DNA from: Aerophototrophica crusticola
GTDB taxonomy: Bacteria; Pseudomonadota; Alphaproteobacteria; Azospirillales; Azospirillaceae
Assembly (NCBI GenBank): GCA_001939945.1
Contig: MOEB01000001.1
Location: 141,595-205,594 of the forward strand
Direction: 5' to 3'
Length of the DNA: 64,000 nt
Each line of letters opens with the position of its first letter. The first letter of the stretch is position 1. Of the stretch, positions 25,575 to 34,338 are shown piece by piece. The notes under the pieces were generated by a model. The model was given only the letters and a program-made list of their open reading frames with translations. It was not told where the DNA came from and searched no databases. The translations under genes were made by a program, and so were the position numbers.

Positions 25575-26984
25575 GTGCAGTACATCAGCACGCGGGGCGC
25601 GGCCCCGACCCTGGCTTTCGATGACGTCCTGCTGGCAGGGCTGGCCCGTGACGGCGGCCTGTATGTGCCGGACACATGGCCCCGCTTCACGGCAGAGGAG
25701 CTGCGGTCCTTCCGCGGCCTGCCCTACGCGGAGCTGGCAGCGCGGGTGATGCTACCGTTCCTGGGCGGTCGGGTGGATGAGCAGGCGTTCCGCGCCCTGG
25801 TCCGCGACGCCTATGGCAGCTTCGCCCACAAGGCCGTGGTGCCGCTGGTGCAGCTGGATGAGCGCACCTGGGTGATGGAGCTGTTCCACGGGCCGACCCT
25901 GGCCTTCAAGGATGTGGCGCTGCAACTGCTGGGCCGGCTGTTCGACCATGTGCTGGGCCAGCGGGGGGAGCGGGTGACCGTGGTGGGCGCCACGTCCGGC
26001 GACACCGGCTCTGCCGCCATCGAGGCCTGCCGCGACCGGGAGCGGGTGGACATCGTCATACTGCACCCCCACAACCGGACCAGCGCCGTGCAGCGCCGCC
26101 AGATGACGACGGTGCTGTCGCCCAACGTGTCCAACGTGGCCCTGCAAGGCACCTTCGACGACGCCCAGGACGCCGTGAAGGCCATGTTCAACGACCAGCC
26201 CTTCCGGGACGGGCTGAACCTGTCGGCCGTGAACTCCATCAACTGGGCCCGGATCATGGCCCAGATCGTGTACTACGTGGCCGCCGGCGTCGCCCTGGGC
26301 GCGCCGGACCGGGAGGTGGCCTTCGCCGTGCCCACCGGGAATTTCGGCAATGTCTACGCCGCCTATGCCGCCCGGGCCATGGGGCTGCCGGTGGCCAAGC
26401 TGGTGGTCGGCACCAACAGCAACGACATCCTGGCCCGCTTCTTCCAGTCCGGCACCATGTGGGCCAACGGGGTCACCCCCACCATCAGCCCCAGCATGGA
26501 CATCCAGGTTTCCAGCAACTTCGAGCGGCTGCTGTTCGACCTGATGGACCGGGACGGGGCCGCCACGGCCCAGGTGATGGCGGAGTTCCGGGCCACCGGG
26601 CGCTTTGCCGTCAGCCAGGGCCAGCTTGCCCGGGCGCTGGCCCTGTTCGAGGGGCACCGCTGCGGTGAGGCGGAGACCATGGAGACCATGGCTTCCACTT
26701 ACCGCGAAACGGGCTACATGCTTGATCCGCATACCGCGGTCGGGCTCCACGCCGCCCGGTCCGCCAAACTGGACCCCGGCATCCCCGTGGTCGCCCTGGC
26801 CTGTGCCCACCCGGCCAAGTTCCCGGACGCGGTGGAGCAGGCGACCGGCGTCCGCCCCGGCCTGCCGCGGCACCTGTCCGACCTGTTCGAGCGTGAGGAA
26901 CGCCTGTCCGTGCTGCCCAATGACATCGACGTGTTGAAAGACTTCGTCCGCGCCCGTTCCCGCGTCGCCGCAGGTGTCGCATGA
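25575..26984 (+). CDS. thrC: Threonine synthase
   Basis: PLP enzyme converting O-phosphohomoserine to threonine in the cytoplasm. The protein of about 469 residues starts QYISTRGAAPTLAFDDVLLAGLARDGGLYVP, the usual N terminus. GPTLAFKDVALQLLGRL (Lys about 111) is the PLP lysine, and VGATSGDTGSAAIEA the phosphate loop. GTG at 25575 is preferred because homologues start at this Met; GTG at 25566 is an alternative. The stop overlaps the M16 peptidase start by four bases (ATGA), an order common in alphaproteobacteria. Confidence 0.95.
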   Translation: MQYISTRGAAPTLAFDDVLLAGLARDGGLYVPDTWPRFTAEELRSFRGLPYAELAARVMLPFLGGRVDEQAFRALVRDAYGSFAHKAVVPLVQLDERTWVMELFHGPTLAFKDVALQLLGRLFDHVLGQRGERVTVVGATSGDTGSAAIEACRDRERVDIVILHPHNRTSAVQRRQMTTVLSPNVSNVALQGTFDDAQDAVKAMFNDQPFRDGLNLSAVNSINWARIMAQIVYYVAAGVALGAPDREVAFAVPTGNFGNVYAAYAARAMGLPVAKLVVGTNSNDILARFFQSGTMWANGVTPTISPSMDIQVSSNFERLLFDLMDRDGAATAQVMAEFRATGRFAVSQGQLARALALFEGHRCGEAETMETMASTYRETGYMLDPHTAVGLHAARSAKLDPGIPVVALACAHPAKFPDAVEQATGVRPGLPRHLSDLFEREERLSVLPNDIDVLKDFVRARSRVAAGVA

Positions 26985-28252
26985 GCAAGGGGAGCGCCGG
27001 CATCCGCGTCACCACCCTGCCCAACGGGCTGCGGGTCGCCACCGACTTCATGCCCCATGTGGAGACGGTGACGGTGGGCGTGTGGATCGGCGTGGGCAGC
27101 CGGCATGAGCCGCAGGATGCCAACGGCATCGCCCACCTGGTGGAGCACATGCTGTTCAAGGGCACGCCCACCCGCGACGCCTTCCGCATCAGCGCGGAGA
27201 TCGAGGATGTGGGCGGCCACCTGAACGCCTATACGGGGCGGGAACACACCACCTATTACGCCAAGGTGCTGAAGCAGGATTTGGCCTTGGCACTTGGCGT
27301 GCTGGCGGACATGGTGCAGCACGCCAAGTTCGATCCGGAAGACCTGGAGAAGGAGCGCCAGGTCATCATCCAGGAGATCGGGCAGGTGGAGGACACCCCC
27401 GACGACATCATCTACGACCACTTCGTCAGCGCCGCCTTCCCCGGCCAGATGCTGGGCCGCCCGATCCTGGGCACGGCGGAGGTGGTGGGCAGCACCCCGC
27501 GGGACGGGCTGGTGGACTATGTCCGCAGCCGCTACGTGCCGGCCAACATGGTGGTCTCCGCCGCCGGCCATGTGGACCATGACCGGCTGGTGGAACTGGT
27601 GACCCTGCTGTTCACCGACCTGCCCGCCGGCGACCTTCGTGGGGCGGAGCAGGCCACCTATCGCGGCGGCGACTTCCGGGAGGACCGGGACCTGGAGCAG
27701 ATGCACCTGGTCCTGGGCTTCAACGGCGTGGGCAGCCACGACAAGGACCTCTATTCCGCCTCCGTCCTCTCCACCCTGCTCGGCGGGGGCATGTCGTCCC
27801 GGCTGTTCCAGGAGGTGCGGGAAAAGCGCGGCCTGGTCTACAGCGTGCACAGCTTCACCTGGTCCATGTCCGACAGTGGCGTGTTCGGCATCTACGCCGG
27901 CACCGACCCGGAGCGGGCGGGCGAGCTGGTCCCCGTCATCTGCGGCGAGGTGGCCAAGCTGGCCGGCAGCCTGACGGAGGAAGAGGTGGCGCGGGCACGG
28001 GCACAGATGAAGGCGAGCCAGCTGATGGGACTGGAGAGCACCACCAACCGGGCGGAGGCCTTGGGCGCCCAGCTGCTGGTCTATGGCCGGCCGATCCCCA
28101 CGGGGGAGGTGATCCAGCGCATCGACGCGGTGGATCTGGACGCCGTGCGCGCCTGTGCCGACCGGCTGTTCGGCAGCACGCCCACCGTGGCCGCCCTGGG
28201 CCCGCTGGAGGCGCTGGAGCCCTATGAAGCCACCGTGGCGCGGCTGGGCTGA
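26981..28252 (+). CDS. M16 family zinc peptidase (processing-peptidase-like)
   Basis: A 423-residue zinc peptidase with the inverted HxxEH motif in HLVEHMLFKG (about residues 52-56) and the third ligand region in LEKERQVIIQEIGQVEDTPDD. The C-terminal half has the R/Y pair region GGGMSSRLFQEVREKRGLVYS. It resembles the bacterial ancestors of mitochondrial processing peptidase. There is no clear signal peptide. It is coupled to thrC and followed by a GNAT, a conserved three-gene neighbourhood. The natural substrate is unknown. Confidence 0.92.
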   Translation: MSKGSAGIRVTTLPNGLRVATDFMPHVETVTVGVWIGVGSRHEPQDANGIAHLVEHMLFKGTPTRDAFRISAEIEDVGGHLNAYTGREHTTYYAKVLKQDLALALGVLADMVQHAKFDPEDLEKERQVIIQEIGQVEDTPDDIIYDHFVSAAFPGQMLGRPILGTAEVVGSTPRDGLVDYVRSRYVPANMVVSAAGHVDHDRLVELVTLLFTDLPAGDLRGAEQATYRGGDFREDRDLEQMHLVLGFNGVGSHDKDLYSASVLSTLLGGGMSSRLFQEVREKRGLVYSVHSFTWSMSDSGVFGIYAGTDPERAGELVPVICGEVAKLAGSLTEEEVARARAQMKASQLMGLESTTNRAEALGAQLLVYGRPIPTGEVIQRIDAVDLDAVRACADRLFGSTPTVAALGPLEALEPYEATVARLG

Positions 28253-28270
28253 GGGAGGGAAGCGCTGGAC

Positions 28271-28864
28271 ATGCCGATCCGCCTGATCCCCGAGGGGCTG
28301 TTGAGCCCGCCGGCCATGCGGCTGGACGGGGAGCGGGTCTATGTCCGCCCGCCCCAGCCCAAGGACTGGAAGAGCTGGGCCGACGTGCGGGAGGCCAGCC
28401 GCGACTTCCTGGTGCCGTGGGAGCCCACCTGGCCCACCGATGCCCTGACCCGCGACAGCTTCCTGCGCCGGGTGCGCCGGCAGGCGGCGGAGTGGCGGGA
28501 GGACGAGGCCTATGCCTTCCTGGTGTTCGAGCAGGGCAGCGGCAACGTGGTGGGCGGCGTGGGCCTGACCAACATCCGCCGCGGCGTGGCCCAGATGGGC
28601 ACCATGGGCTATTGGGTCGGCAAGGCCTATGCCCGCCACGGCTATACCAGCGAGGCGGCGCGGCTGGTCCTGGGCTTCGCCTTCGGCCAGCTGGGCCTGC
28701 ATCGGGTGGAGGCGGCGTGCCTTCCCACCAACGCGCCCAGCCGGGGCCTGCTGGAGAAGGTGGGCTTCCGCGAGGAAGGCTATGCCCGCGCCTATCTGCG
28801 CATCGACGGCAAATGGGCCGACCACGTGCTGTACGCCATCCTGCGGGACGATTGGCGGGAGTGA
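28271..28864 (+). CDS. GNAT acetyltransferase (RimJ/RimL-like)
   Basis: A 197-residue protein of the RimJ/RimL group, which acetylates protein N-termini or small molecules. MGTMGYWVGKAYARHGYTSEAARLVLGFAF holds the acetyl-CoA site (the loop lacks one of the usual glycines), and LHRVEAACLPTNAPSRGLLEKVGFREEGYARAYLRIDG is the classical C-terminal signature. The start lies 18 bases after the M16 stop, with GGAGGGAA upstream. It is part of the thrC operon. Confidence 0.88.
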   Translation: MPIRLIPEGLLSPPAMRLDGERVYVRPPQPKDWKSWADVREASRDFLVPWEPTWPTDALTRDSFLRRVRRQAAEWREDEAYAFLVFEQGSGNVVGGVGLTNIRRGVAQMGTMGYWVGKAYARHGYTSEAARLVLGFAFGQLGLHRVEAACLPTNAPSRGLLEKVGFREEGYARAYLRIDGKWADHVLYAILRDDWRE

Positions 28865-28915
28865 GGGGGGCAACCCCGTTCGTCACCGTGTGAGCTGAAG
28901 CCGAACATCACCGCG

Positions 28916-29060
28916 GCGTCCCCTCCCCCAAAGGGGGAGGGACAGGGAGAGGGGTTGGGCCCTCTCCGAAAAAGTACCCCTGCGTAACCGGTCCTGCTGT
29001 CCTGATCGCACCACCCCTCTCCCTGTCCCTCTCCCCCTGGGAGAGGGGACGGGACGGTGC
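28916..29060. repeat. Dispersed inverted repeat (CCCTCTCCC type)
   Basis: Arms GGGACAGGGAGAGGGGT (28939-28955) and ACCCCTCTCCCTGTCCC (29013-29029) are a perfect 17-bp inverted repeat, with more CCCTCCCCC/GGGGGAGGG palindromes outside. Elements of this kind occur in many GC-rich genomes in intergenic gaps. A related set is at 39350-39530. Confidence 0.75.
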
Positions 29061-29107
29061 CGTTCGGCCAAGCCGTGAACCTTGGTTTGTCGACATCGGC
29101 AAAGGAA

Positions 29108-29137
29108 AGGCCGGCCAGGGTCGCCCTCGGCCGGCCT
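29108..29137 (-). terminator. Terminator of the multicopper oxidase gene
   Basis: Stem AGGCCGGCC with GGCCGGCCT around a partly paired AGGG/CCCT loop, followed on the minus strand by TTTCCTTTGCC. It lies 20 bases past the stop codon. Confidence 0.6.
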
Positions 29138-29157
29138 GAAATCAGTGCGACGGCATC

Positions 29158-31266
29158 TCAATGGTGGCCGTGGCTGGCGCCGCCCTGGCCGTCGGGGAGG
29201 ACGATCTGGACGTTCTGCATCATGCCCTGGTCCTCATGGTCCAGGATGTGGCAGTGCAGGACGAACTGGCCGATATAGCGCTGGTACCGGGTGCGCACCT
29301 TGATGACGTACTTGTAGTCCTCCGCCGTCTGACCCTCGGCGACGGTCGAAGGCAGCAGGCTCTTGACGAACAGCGTGTCCTTCCAGACGCCGATGAGGTT
29401 GTTGTACTGCGGGTCGAAGTCCTTGGGCTGGTCGGAGCGGATGACGGCGTTGGTCGTCTTGTCCACGGTGAAGTTGTCCACCGTGCTGCCCTTGCCCAGG
29501 GCCACGCGCTGGCCGCCCTTCGGCTTCGGGCTCTCGATGCTGACGATCTGGAACGGGTTGACGTGGATGTGGAAGGGGTGGCCGACGAAATCGGAGCTGA
29601 GTGTCCACTCATCCACCGCGCCCAGCACCAGGGTGCGGTCCATCCGGCCGGGGGCATAGGGCTTGCCGTTCACCTCGAAGAAGGCGGCGCCCTGCTGGGT
29701 CACGTTGATGTTGAAGACCAGCTCCTGCGTGCCCGTCACCTCCTTGTCGGTGATGGTGGCGTGGGGGATGAACTTGGTCAGCAGGATGTCGGTCTTGCCG
29801 CGGTCGCGGTTGTAGGTCAGGTCCGCAACCACCTGGGCCTGGGCGTCGGTGGTGATGTTCACCTTGGCCGCGGCCACGAGCTGGTCGGCGATGGCCTTGA
29901 TGATGCCGCCCTCGGGGATGGGGGCGGTGCCGGCCTTCACGTCGGCCATGCCCAGCAGGCGCCGGCTGGGGGCGCTGCCGGACAGGGTGGCGGTGGGCGG
30001 GGCGCTGGTGTCCAGCACGCAGTACCGGCCCTCGCTGGGGAAGGTGACCAGCGCGTCCCAGCGGTAGCCGGGCTGGAGCGTGGCGATGGAGGTCTGGATG
30101 GCCTGCTGGGTGGTCAGCCCGTCCGCGGCCACCAGCACATATTCCACCGGGTCGCCGCCGCAGTTCTTCTGGATCCAGGCGTCGTTGTTCACCGCCGTCA
30201 GGCTGCGCAGGTCGGTGGGCAGGGCGCTGGTGTCGCCGGCGAACTTGCGGATCTCCAGCGAGATGGTGTCGCGCACGCCGGCATGGACCATGCGCCAGCG
30301 CTCCACCTGGCCCACGGCGGTCTCGGCGATGGTGGGCAGGATGCGGCCGTTCACGCTGGTGTAGCGGCCGGACTTGGCCCAGGCGCCCGGGGCGAACAGG
30401 TCGTAATTGTTGATTTCCCCCACGCTGCCGGCCGGGCAGGCATAGGTGCCGTCCGGGTTGGTGAGGATGGTGCCCGAGGCGTCGCGGCAGGCGTACTGGA
30501 TCTGCTGGAAGACCAGGACGCGCTCCTGGAACTTCTGGTCCTTGGTGGGCTTCAGCAGCACGTCCAGGTCGCCGTTGGCATCCTTGGTGGGCTGGCGGTT
30601 GCCGCGGACGATCAGCGCGCCGGCCATGCCGCTGGACACCTGCAGCGCCGTGGAGCCGTGCCGGTGCGGGTGGTACCAGAAGGTGCCCGCCGGGTGGTCG
30701 GGCGGCACGTTGTACTCGTACTGGAACGAGACCTTCGGGTTGATGGAGATCAGGACGTTGTCGCCATTGCCCGCCGGGTTCACCCACAGGCCGTGGGCGT
30801 GCATGTTGGTGCCGTTGAAGCAGTTGGGCGTGTTGGCGCTGCCGCCGGCCTCCTCGCAGGTGCTGTCGGGGGGCAGGTCGTTGTGCAGGGTCATGCGGAC
30901 GGTCTCGCCCGGCATGATCTCAATGGTGGGGCCGACGAAGGGGGCGTCCTTGCTGGTGCCGGTGCCCACGAAGCCCCGCAGCTTCACCTTGTCCGGCTTG
31001 CCCGTGGAGGGGTTGGCGATCTCCCCCTCAATGTACTTGACCCGAAGGTCCAGCACCGCCTCATCCGCCAGGGCCGGGGCATCCTTGGGCAGGGCGAACA
31101 GGGTCTTGGCCGTGGCGGTGCCGCGGAAGATCTCCGCCTTGGGCGGGTCCTTCAGGGGTTGCAGCACCTCTTGCGCCAGTGCCGGCGGGGCCGCACCCAG
31201 CAGCAACAGGCCTGCCAGGGGCGCCAGCCGGCGCGCGGGCAAGCGGGGGGCGTTCGGATCGGGCAT
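29158..31266 (-). CDS. Exported multicopper oxidase
   Basis: Periplasmic copper enzyme coupling substrate oxidation to reduction of O2 to water. The 702-residue precursor has a signal peptide ending near residue 28 (LAGLLLLGAAPPALA). All four copper-binding His motifs are visible: MHAHGLWV (about 155), WYHPHRHGS (about 195), HPFHIHVNPF (about 563) and LHCHILDHEDQGMM (about 677), the last with the type 1 Cys and Met. It is larger than CueO/CotA, with extra loops, and ends in GGASHGHH, a His-rich tail. The start at 31266 is chosen because it places the signal peptide at the N terminus. Likely roles are metal or phenol oxidation. Confidence 0.92.
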   Translation of the reverse strand: MPDPNAPRLPARRLAPLAGLLLLGAAPPALAQEVLQPLKDPPKAEIFRGTATAKTLFALPKDAPALADEAVLDLRVKYIEGEIANPSTGKPDKVKLRGFVGTGTSKDAPFVGPTIEIMPGETVRMTLHNDLPPDSTCEEAGGSANTPNCFNGTNMHAHGLWVNPAGNGDNVLISINPKVSFQYEYNVPPDHPAGTFWYHPHRHGSTALQVSSGMAGALIVRGNRQPTKDANGDLDVLLKPTKDQKFQERVLVFQQIQYACRDASGTILTNPDGTYACPAGSVGEINNYDLFAPGAWAKSGRYTSVNGRILPTIAETAVGQVERWRMVHAGVRDTISLEIRKFAGDTSALPTDLRSLTAVNNDAWIQKNCGGDPVEYVLVAADGLTTQQAIQTSIATLQPGYRWDALVTFPSEGRYCVLDTSAPPTATLSGSAPSRRLLGMADVKAGTAPIPEGGIIKAIADQLVAAAKVNITTDAQAQVVADLTYNRDRGKTDILLTKFIPHATITDKEVTGTQELVFNINVTQQGAAFFEVNGKPYAPGRMDRTLVLGAVDEWTLSSDFVGHPFHIHVNPFQIVSIESPKPKGGQRVALGKGSTVDNFTVDKTTNAVIRSDQPKDFDPQYNNLIGVWKDTLFVKSLLPSTVAEGQTAEDYKYVIKVRTRYQRYIGQFVLHCHILDHEDQGMMQNVQIVLPDGQGGASHGHH

Positions 31267-31427
31267 GGGGCCTCCGTCTTCGACGAATCCGGGGATGGAG
31301 ACCCGCGGCCGGTCCGCCGCGGGCCGGGCAAAGGCGGGGAGCGAAAGGGTACCTGCGCGTGCTGGTGCGACGGCAGGCTCCCCCGATCCTGCCGGTGGTG
31401 CCACGGCAAGGCGACGCGGCGCCCGAA

Positions 31428-31456
31428 GTTATATGACGGGCGCCCCTAACTCACAA
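31428..31456 (-). promoter_or_regulatory. Sigma-70-type promoter of the multicopper oxidase gene
   Basis: On the minus strand TTGTGA (31456-31451) and TATAAC (31433-31428) are separated by exactly 17 bases, giving a transcription start near 31421 and a leader of about 155 bases. Both hexamers are close to consensus, unusual in this GC-rich window. Confidence 0.6.
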
Positions 31457-31504
31457 GGATTACCTACTCGCAATACGGGAGTTTTAGATAGGGGCGGGGT
31501 TGGC

Positions 31505-32128
31505 TCAGCGGGCCATCAGGGCGTTGAACGCTTTCACCGCCGCGGCAGGGCCGTCCGGGTGGTTCCAGACACCGCCACAGACGGCCAGGAAATCCGCCCC
31601 GGCGTCCACCAGCACCGCGGCATTGTCCACGGTGATGCCGCCAATGGCGACGCAGGGGACCTCCATCATCTCCTGCCACCAAGTCAGCAGTTCAGGCTCC
31701 GCCTTGGCCTTGGGCTCCTTGGTGCTGGTGGGGAAGAAGGCGCCGAAGGCCACGTAATCCGCCCCTTCCTCCCCCGCCACCATGGCCAGGTGGCGGCTGT
31801 CATGGCAGGTGACGCCGACGATGGCGTCCTTGCCCATGACCCGCCGCGCGTCGCGGAAGGGCATATCGTCCTGGCCCACATGCACCCCGTCGCAGCCGGT
31901 CGCCGCCGCCAGGTCCGGCCGGTCGTTCAGGATCAGGGCCACGTCGCGGGACTGCACCACCGGGCGCAGCACCTCCACCGCCCGGCGCACGGCATCGTCC
32001 GACGCGTCCTTGAGGCGAAGCTGGACGCAGGCCACGTCGCCAGCGTCCAGCGCCGCGGCCAGGGTGGGGGCGAAGGCCTGGGGGTCGAGGGTCGGCGGGG
32101 TGATCAGGTAGAGGCGGCAGTCGGCCAT
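31505..32128 (-). CDS. thiE: Thiamine-phosphate synthase
   Basis: Joins hydroxymethylpyrimidine-diphosphate and thiazole-phosphate into thiamine phosphate; a cytoplasmic TIM barrel of 207 residues. Signature segments are [64 protein letters not shown] and AIGGI. The length is normal. It follows the coiled-coil gene on the same strand. No TPP riboswitch is visible upstream, so it is probably expressed with the neighbouring genes. Confidence 0.94.
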   Translation of the reverse strand: MADCRLYLITPPTLDPQAFAPTLAAALDAGDVACVQLRLKDASDDAVRRAVEVLRPVVQSRDVALILNDRPDLAAATGCDGVHVGQDDMPFRDARRVMGKDAIVGVTCHDSRHLAMVAGEEGADYVAFGAFFPTSTKEPKAKAEPELLTWWQEMMEVPCVAIGGITVDNAAVLVDAGADFLAVCGGVWNHPDGPAAAVKAFNALMAR

Positions 32129-32200
32129 GGGGACCCGGGTGGGGGAGGGGGCAGGGACCCGGACCCTGTCGCATCCCGGCAGGCCGGGGTCAAGCCCGTG

Positions 32201-32557
32201 TCAGCGCGGGCCGACCGCGGCGATCTTGGTGGGGATCAGGGCGGCGAGGATGCGGCTCTGGTCATCCAGCCGCTTGGCCTGGGCCTCAAGCGTGCCGTCG
32301 ATGCGGGCGAGCTGCCGCAGGACGGATTGCTGACCTTCCTCCAGCCGCTCGACCTTGGCGGTGAGCTGCTGCTGCCCAACTTCGAGCCGCTCAACCCTAC
32401 CGGCAAGGTGCTGCTGCCCGGCTTCCAGGCGCTGCTGCCCGGCTTCCAGGCGCTGCTGCCCGGTTTCCAAGTTCCCGATACGGCCGTCCTGCCGCTGGAA
32501 CAGCTCCAGGATCAGGTCCAGCCTCTTCAGAATCTCGGTGCCTTGATCCGGCGACAT
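32201..32557 (-). CDS. Small coiled-coil protein with heptad repeats
   Basis: A 118-residue protein made almost entirely of heptads. The middle holds consecutive copies of LEAGQQR-type units (RLEAGQQ, RLEAGQQ, HLAGRVE, RLEVGQQ, QLTAKVE, RLEEGQQ), followed by a second helix (LRQLARIDGTLEAQAKRLDD) and a hydrophobic tail LAALIPTKIAAVG. It probably oligomerises. The repeat is also visible in DNA as a 21-bp tandem unit. No family is recognised and no function assigned. Confidence 0.65.
   Translation of the reverse strand: MSPDQGTEILKRLDLILELFQRQDGRIGNLETGQQRLEAGQQRLEAGQQHLAGRVERLEVGQQQLTAKVERLEEGQQSVLRQLARIDGTLEAQAKRLDDQSRILAALIPTKIAAVGPR
32411..32473. repeat. 21-bp tandem repeat inside the coiled-coil gene
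   Basis: Three copies of CTGCTGCCCGGCTTCCAGGCG, the last degenerate, each encoding one heptad (LEAGQQR on the minus strand). Near-identical units suggest recent slippage expansion. Confidence 0.75.
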
Positions 32558-32607
32558 GGACCACCCCGCGGCGCGCTACCCCGTTCGCACATAAACTAGC
32601 ACGAGAA

Positions 32608-32636
32608 AAGCCGCCGAGCCAAGGGCCCGGCGGCTT
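32608..32636 (-). terminator. Terminator of the aldolase gene
   Basis: Stem AAGCCGCCG with CGGCGGCTT around a GGCC-containing inner stem, followed on the minus strand by TTTTCTC. It lies 35 bases past the fba stop codon. Confidence 0.75.
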
Positions 32637-32670
32637 CGCGTCCTGAAATCAGGCGTTGGGGAAGGAGGGG

Positions 32671-33600
32671 TTATTCCTTGCCCTGGTAGATGCGCACCAG
32701 CTTGTCCAGCAGGGCCAGCGCATCCTCACGGCTGCGCTGGAAGGCGTTGCGGCCGATGATGGAACCGTTGCCGCCGCCGTCGCGGATGGCGCGGGCATCC
32801 TCGAACACCGCGTCCTCGCCCTTGGCGGCGCCGCCGGAGAAGACCACGATGCGGCGGCCGTTGAAGCTCGCCTGCATGACGTGCTTCACGCGGTCGGCCA
32901 GGGTCTCCCGCGGGACGTTGGTCGACTCATAGATCTTGCGCGCCTCATCCTGCTCCAGGTCGGCGGTGGGCAGCTTGACCTTGATGATGTGGGCGCCCAG
33001 CAGGGCCGCCATGTGCGCGGCATAGGCGGCCACGTCCAGCGCCAGCTCGCCCGTCTTGCTGATGGCGCCGCCGCGCGGGTAGGACCAGATCACCGTGGCG
33101 ATGCCCTTGGACTTCGCCTCACGCGACAGCTCCCGGATCTCCTCGAACTGGCCGAACATGGCGTCGGAGCCCGGGTAGATGGTGAAGCCGATGGCCGAGC
33201 AGCCCAGGCGCAGGGCGTCGTCGATGCTGGCGGTGACGGCCTGGTCCGCGCCTTCCTTCAGCCGGGACAGGCTGTTGGAGCTGTTCATCTTCAGGATCAA
33301 CGGGATAGAACCGGCGAAGGTGCCGGCCCCGGCCTCCAGCGGGCCCAGCGGGGCCGCGTAGGCGGACAGGCCGGCGTCGATGGCCAGCTGGTAGTGGTAG
33401 TGCGGGTCGTAAGCCGGGGTGTTGACGCCGAAGCTACGGGCGGGCCCGTGCTCGAAGCCTTGGTCAACGGGCAGGATCACCAGCTTGCCGGTGCCGCCCA
33501 GGCGGCCTTCCATCAGGATGCGGGCGAGGTTCGCCTTGGTGCCGGGATTGTCGCTCTCATAGAAGGAGAGGATTTCCTTGACGCGGCGGGTCAGCTTCAT
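32671..33600 (-). CDS. fbaB: Class I fructose-bisphosphate aldolase (FbaB/DhnA type)
   Basis: Schiff-base aldolase cleaving fructose-1,6-bisphosphate in glycolysis/gluconeogenesis. The 309-residue protein has PVDQGFEHGPARSF, SAIGFTIYPGSD, VIWSYPRGGAISKTGE and AHIIKVKLPT, the last holding the likely catalytic Lys, all diagnostic of the archaeal-type class I family. It starts MKLTRRVKEILSFYESDNPGTKANLARILMEG at 33600; a longer frame to 33690 has no support. It sits in the tkt/gap neighbourhood but is separated from gap by a plus-strand ABC exporter. Confidence 0.92.
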   Translation of the reverse strand: MKLTRRVKEILSFYESDNPGTKANLARILMEGRLGGTGKLVILPVDQGFEHGPARSFGVNTPAYDPHYHYQLAIDAGLSAYAAPLGPLEAGAGTFAGSIPLILKMNSSNSLSRLKEGADQAVTASIDDALRLGCSAIGFTIYPGSDAMFGQFEEIRELSREAKSKGIATVIWSYPRGGAISKTGELALDVAAYAAHMAALLGAHIIKVKLPTADLEQDEARKIYESTNVPRETLADRVKHVMQASFNGRRIVVFSGGAAKGEDAVFEDARAIRDGGGNGSIIGRNAFQRSREDALALLDKLVRIYQGKE

Positions 33601-33725
33601 GTCGGCTTCTTCCCTAGCTTCTGGTCCGGCCCAAGGGCGGCCGGACGGGCGGATGGCGGCTTGAATAGCCCAGCGCATCCCGCATTGCAACGGAGCGGGA
33701 CGGCAATGTAACGGAAGCGCGACCG

Positions 33726-34154
33726 TTACAAGCTTTTGGAATCAATCGATTGGATGATGGCCTGCCGAATGGATGCGTCACCCTTGCGCAGGCCGCGTAG
33801 GTCGGTTGCCGCTTCCGGCGGACGGATGACCTGCCCGCCAAGTTGCACGGCCATGGCGTGGAGTTTCTCCAGCGTCCCCGGAGGCCCGGAAAAGGCCAGG
33901 GCGCGCACCCCTTCCCGCAGTGCCCCCATCACGGCACCGGCGGAGTCGCCGCAGTCCAGCAGGGTGGTGAACGGCAGGTCGGGGAATTCCGCGCGGAGGT
34001 CGTCGGTCAGCGCCCGCCACCAGCCGGCGCCCGCGAAGCTGGCCGCCCCGGGGTCGCTCACCAGCAGCACGGGAACGCCTGCGGCCTGAGCCACGGAGAG
34101 GATGGCGCGGCCGTCGGGCAGGGAGCGGAGGCGGAAGGCGGGGTGGTGCGGCAA
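33726..34154 (-). CDS. Unknown alpha/beta protein
   Basis: A protein of about 142 residues with alternating strands and helices: VPVLLVSDPGAASFAGAGWWRALTDDL, LPFTTLLDCGDSAGAVMGALREGVRALAFSG, then LEKLHAMAVQLGGQVIRPP. It looks Rossmann-like. The start is uncertain; TTG at 34154 gives (M)PHHPAFRLRSLPDGRAILSVA, and no ATG gives a sensible protein without running into the divergent adaptor gene. No family is recognised. It lies upstream of fbaB on the same strand. Confidence 0.55.
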   Translation of the reverse strand: MPHHPAFRLRSLPDGRAILSVAQAAGVPVLLVSDPGAASFAGAGWWRALTDDLRAEFPDLPFTTLLDCGDSAGAVMGALREGVRALAFSGPPGTLEKLHAMAVQLGGQVIRPPEAATDLRGLRKGDASIRQAIIQSIDSKSL

Positions 34155-34338
34155 GGCGGTGGGGCGATCTGGTGGGGCTTGGCCCCGGACAGTCGGCCGG
34201 GTGCGGCGGAAAGGCAAGGGGGCTGCCTTGCGGGTGACATCGCCGCGCCCCGCTCGTTGCCATGGTTGAGGCGGGTCAAGGCGGGGCGGGCCGCGGCGTG
34301 GGAGGCTGGTCCGGTCCCGGAACGGTGGAGGGCGGAGC

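Noticed and set aside
26714-28873. A 719-codon minus-strand open frame
   Set aside because: Antisense to thrC, the M16 peptidase and the GNAT, all clearly real; low-complexity His/Gln/Gly protein.
29161-31449. A 762-codon plus-strand open frame
   Set aside because: Antisense to the multicopper oxidase gene, whose copper motifs are all in the other strand.
32129-32200. Possible TPP riboswitch ahead of thiE
   Set aside because: The 72-base gap is too short and shows none of the conserved thi-box sequences.
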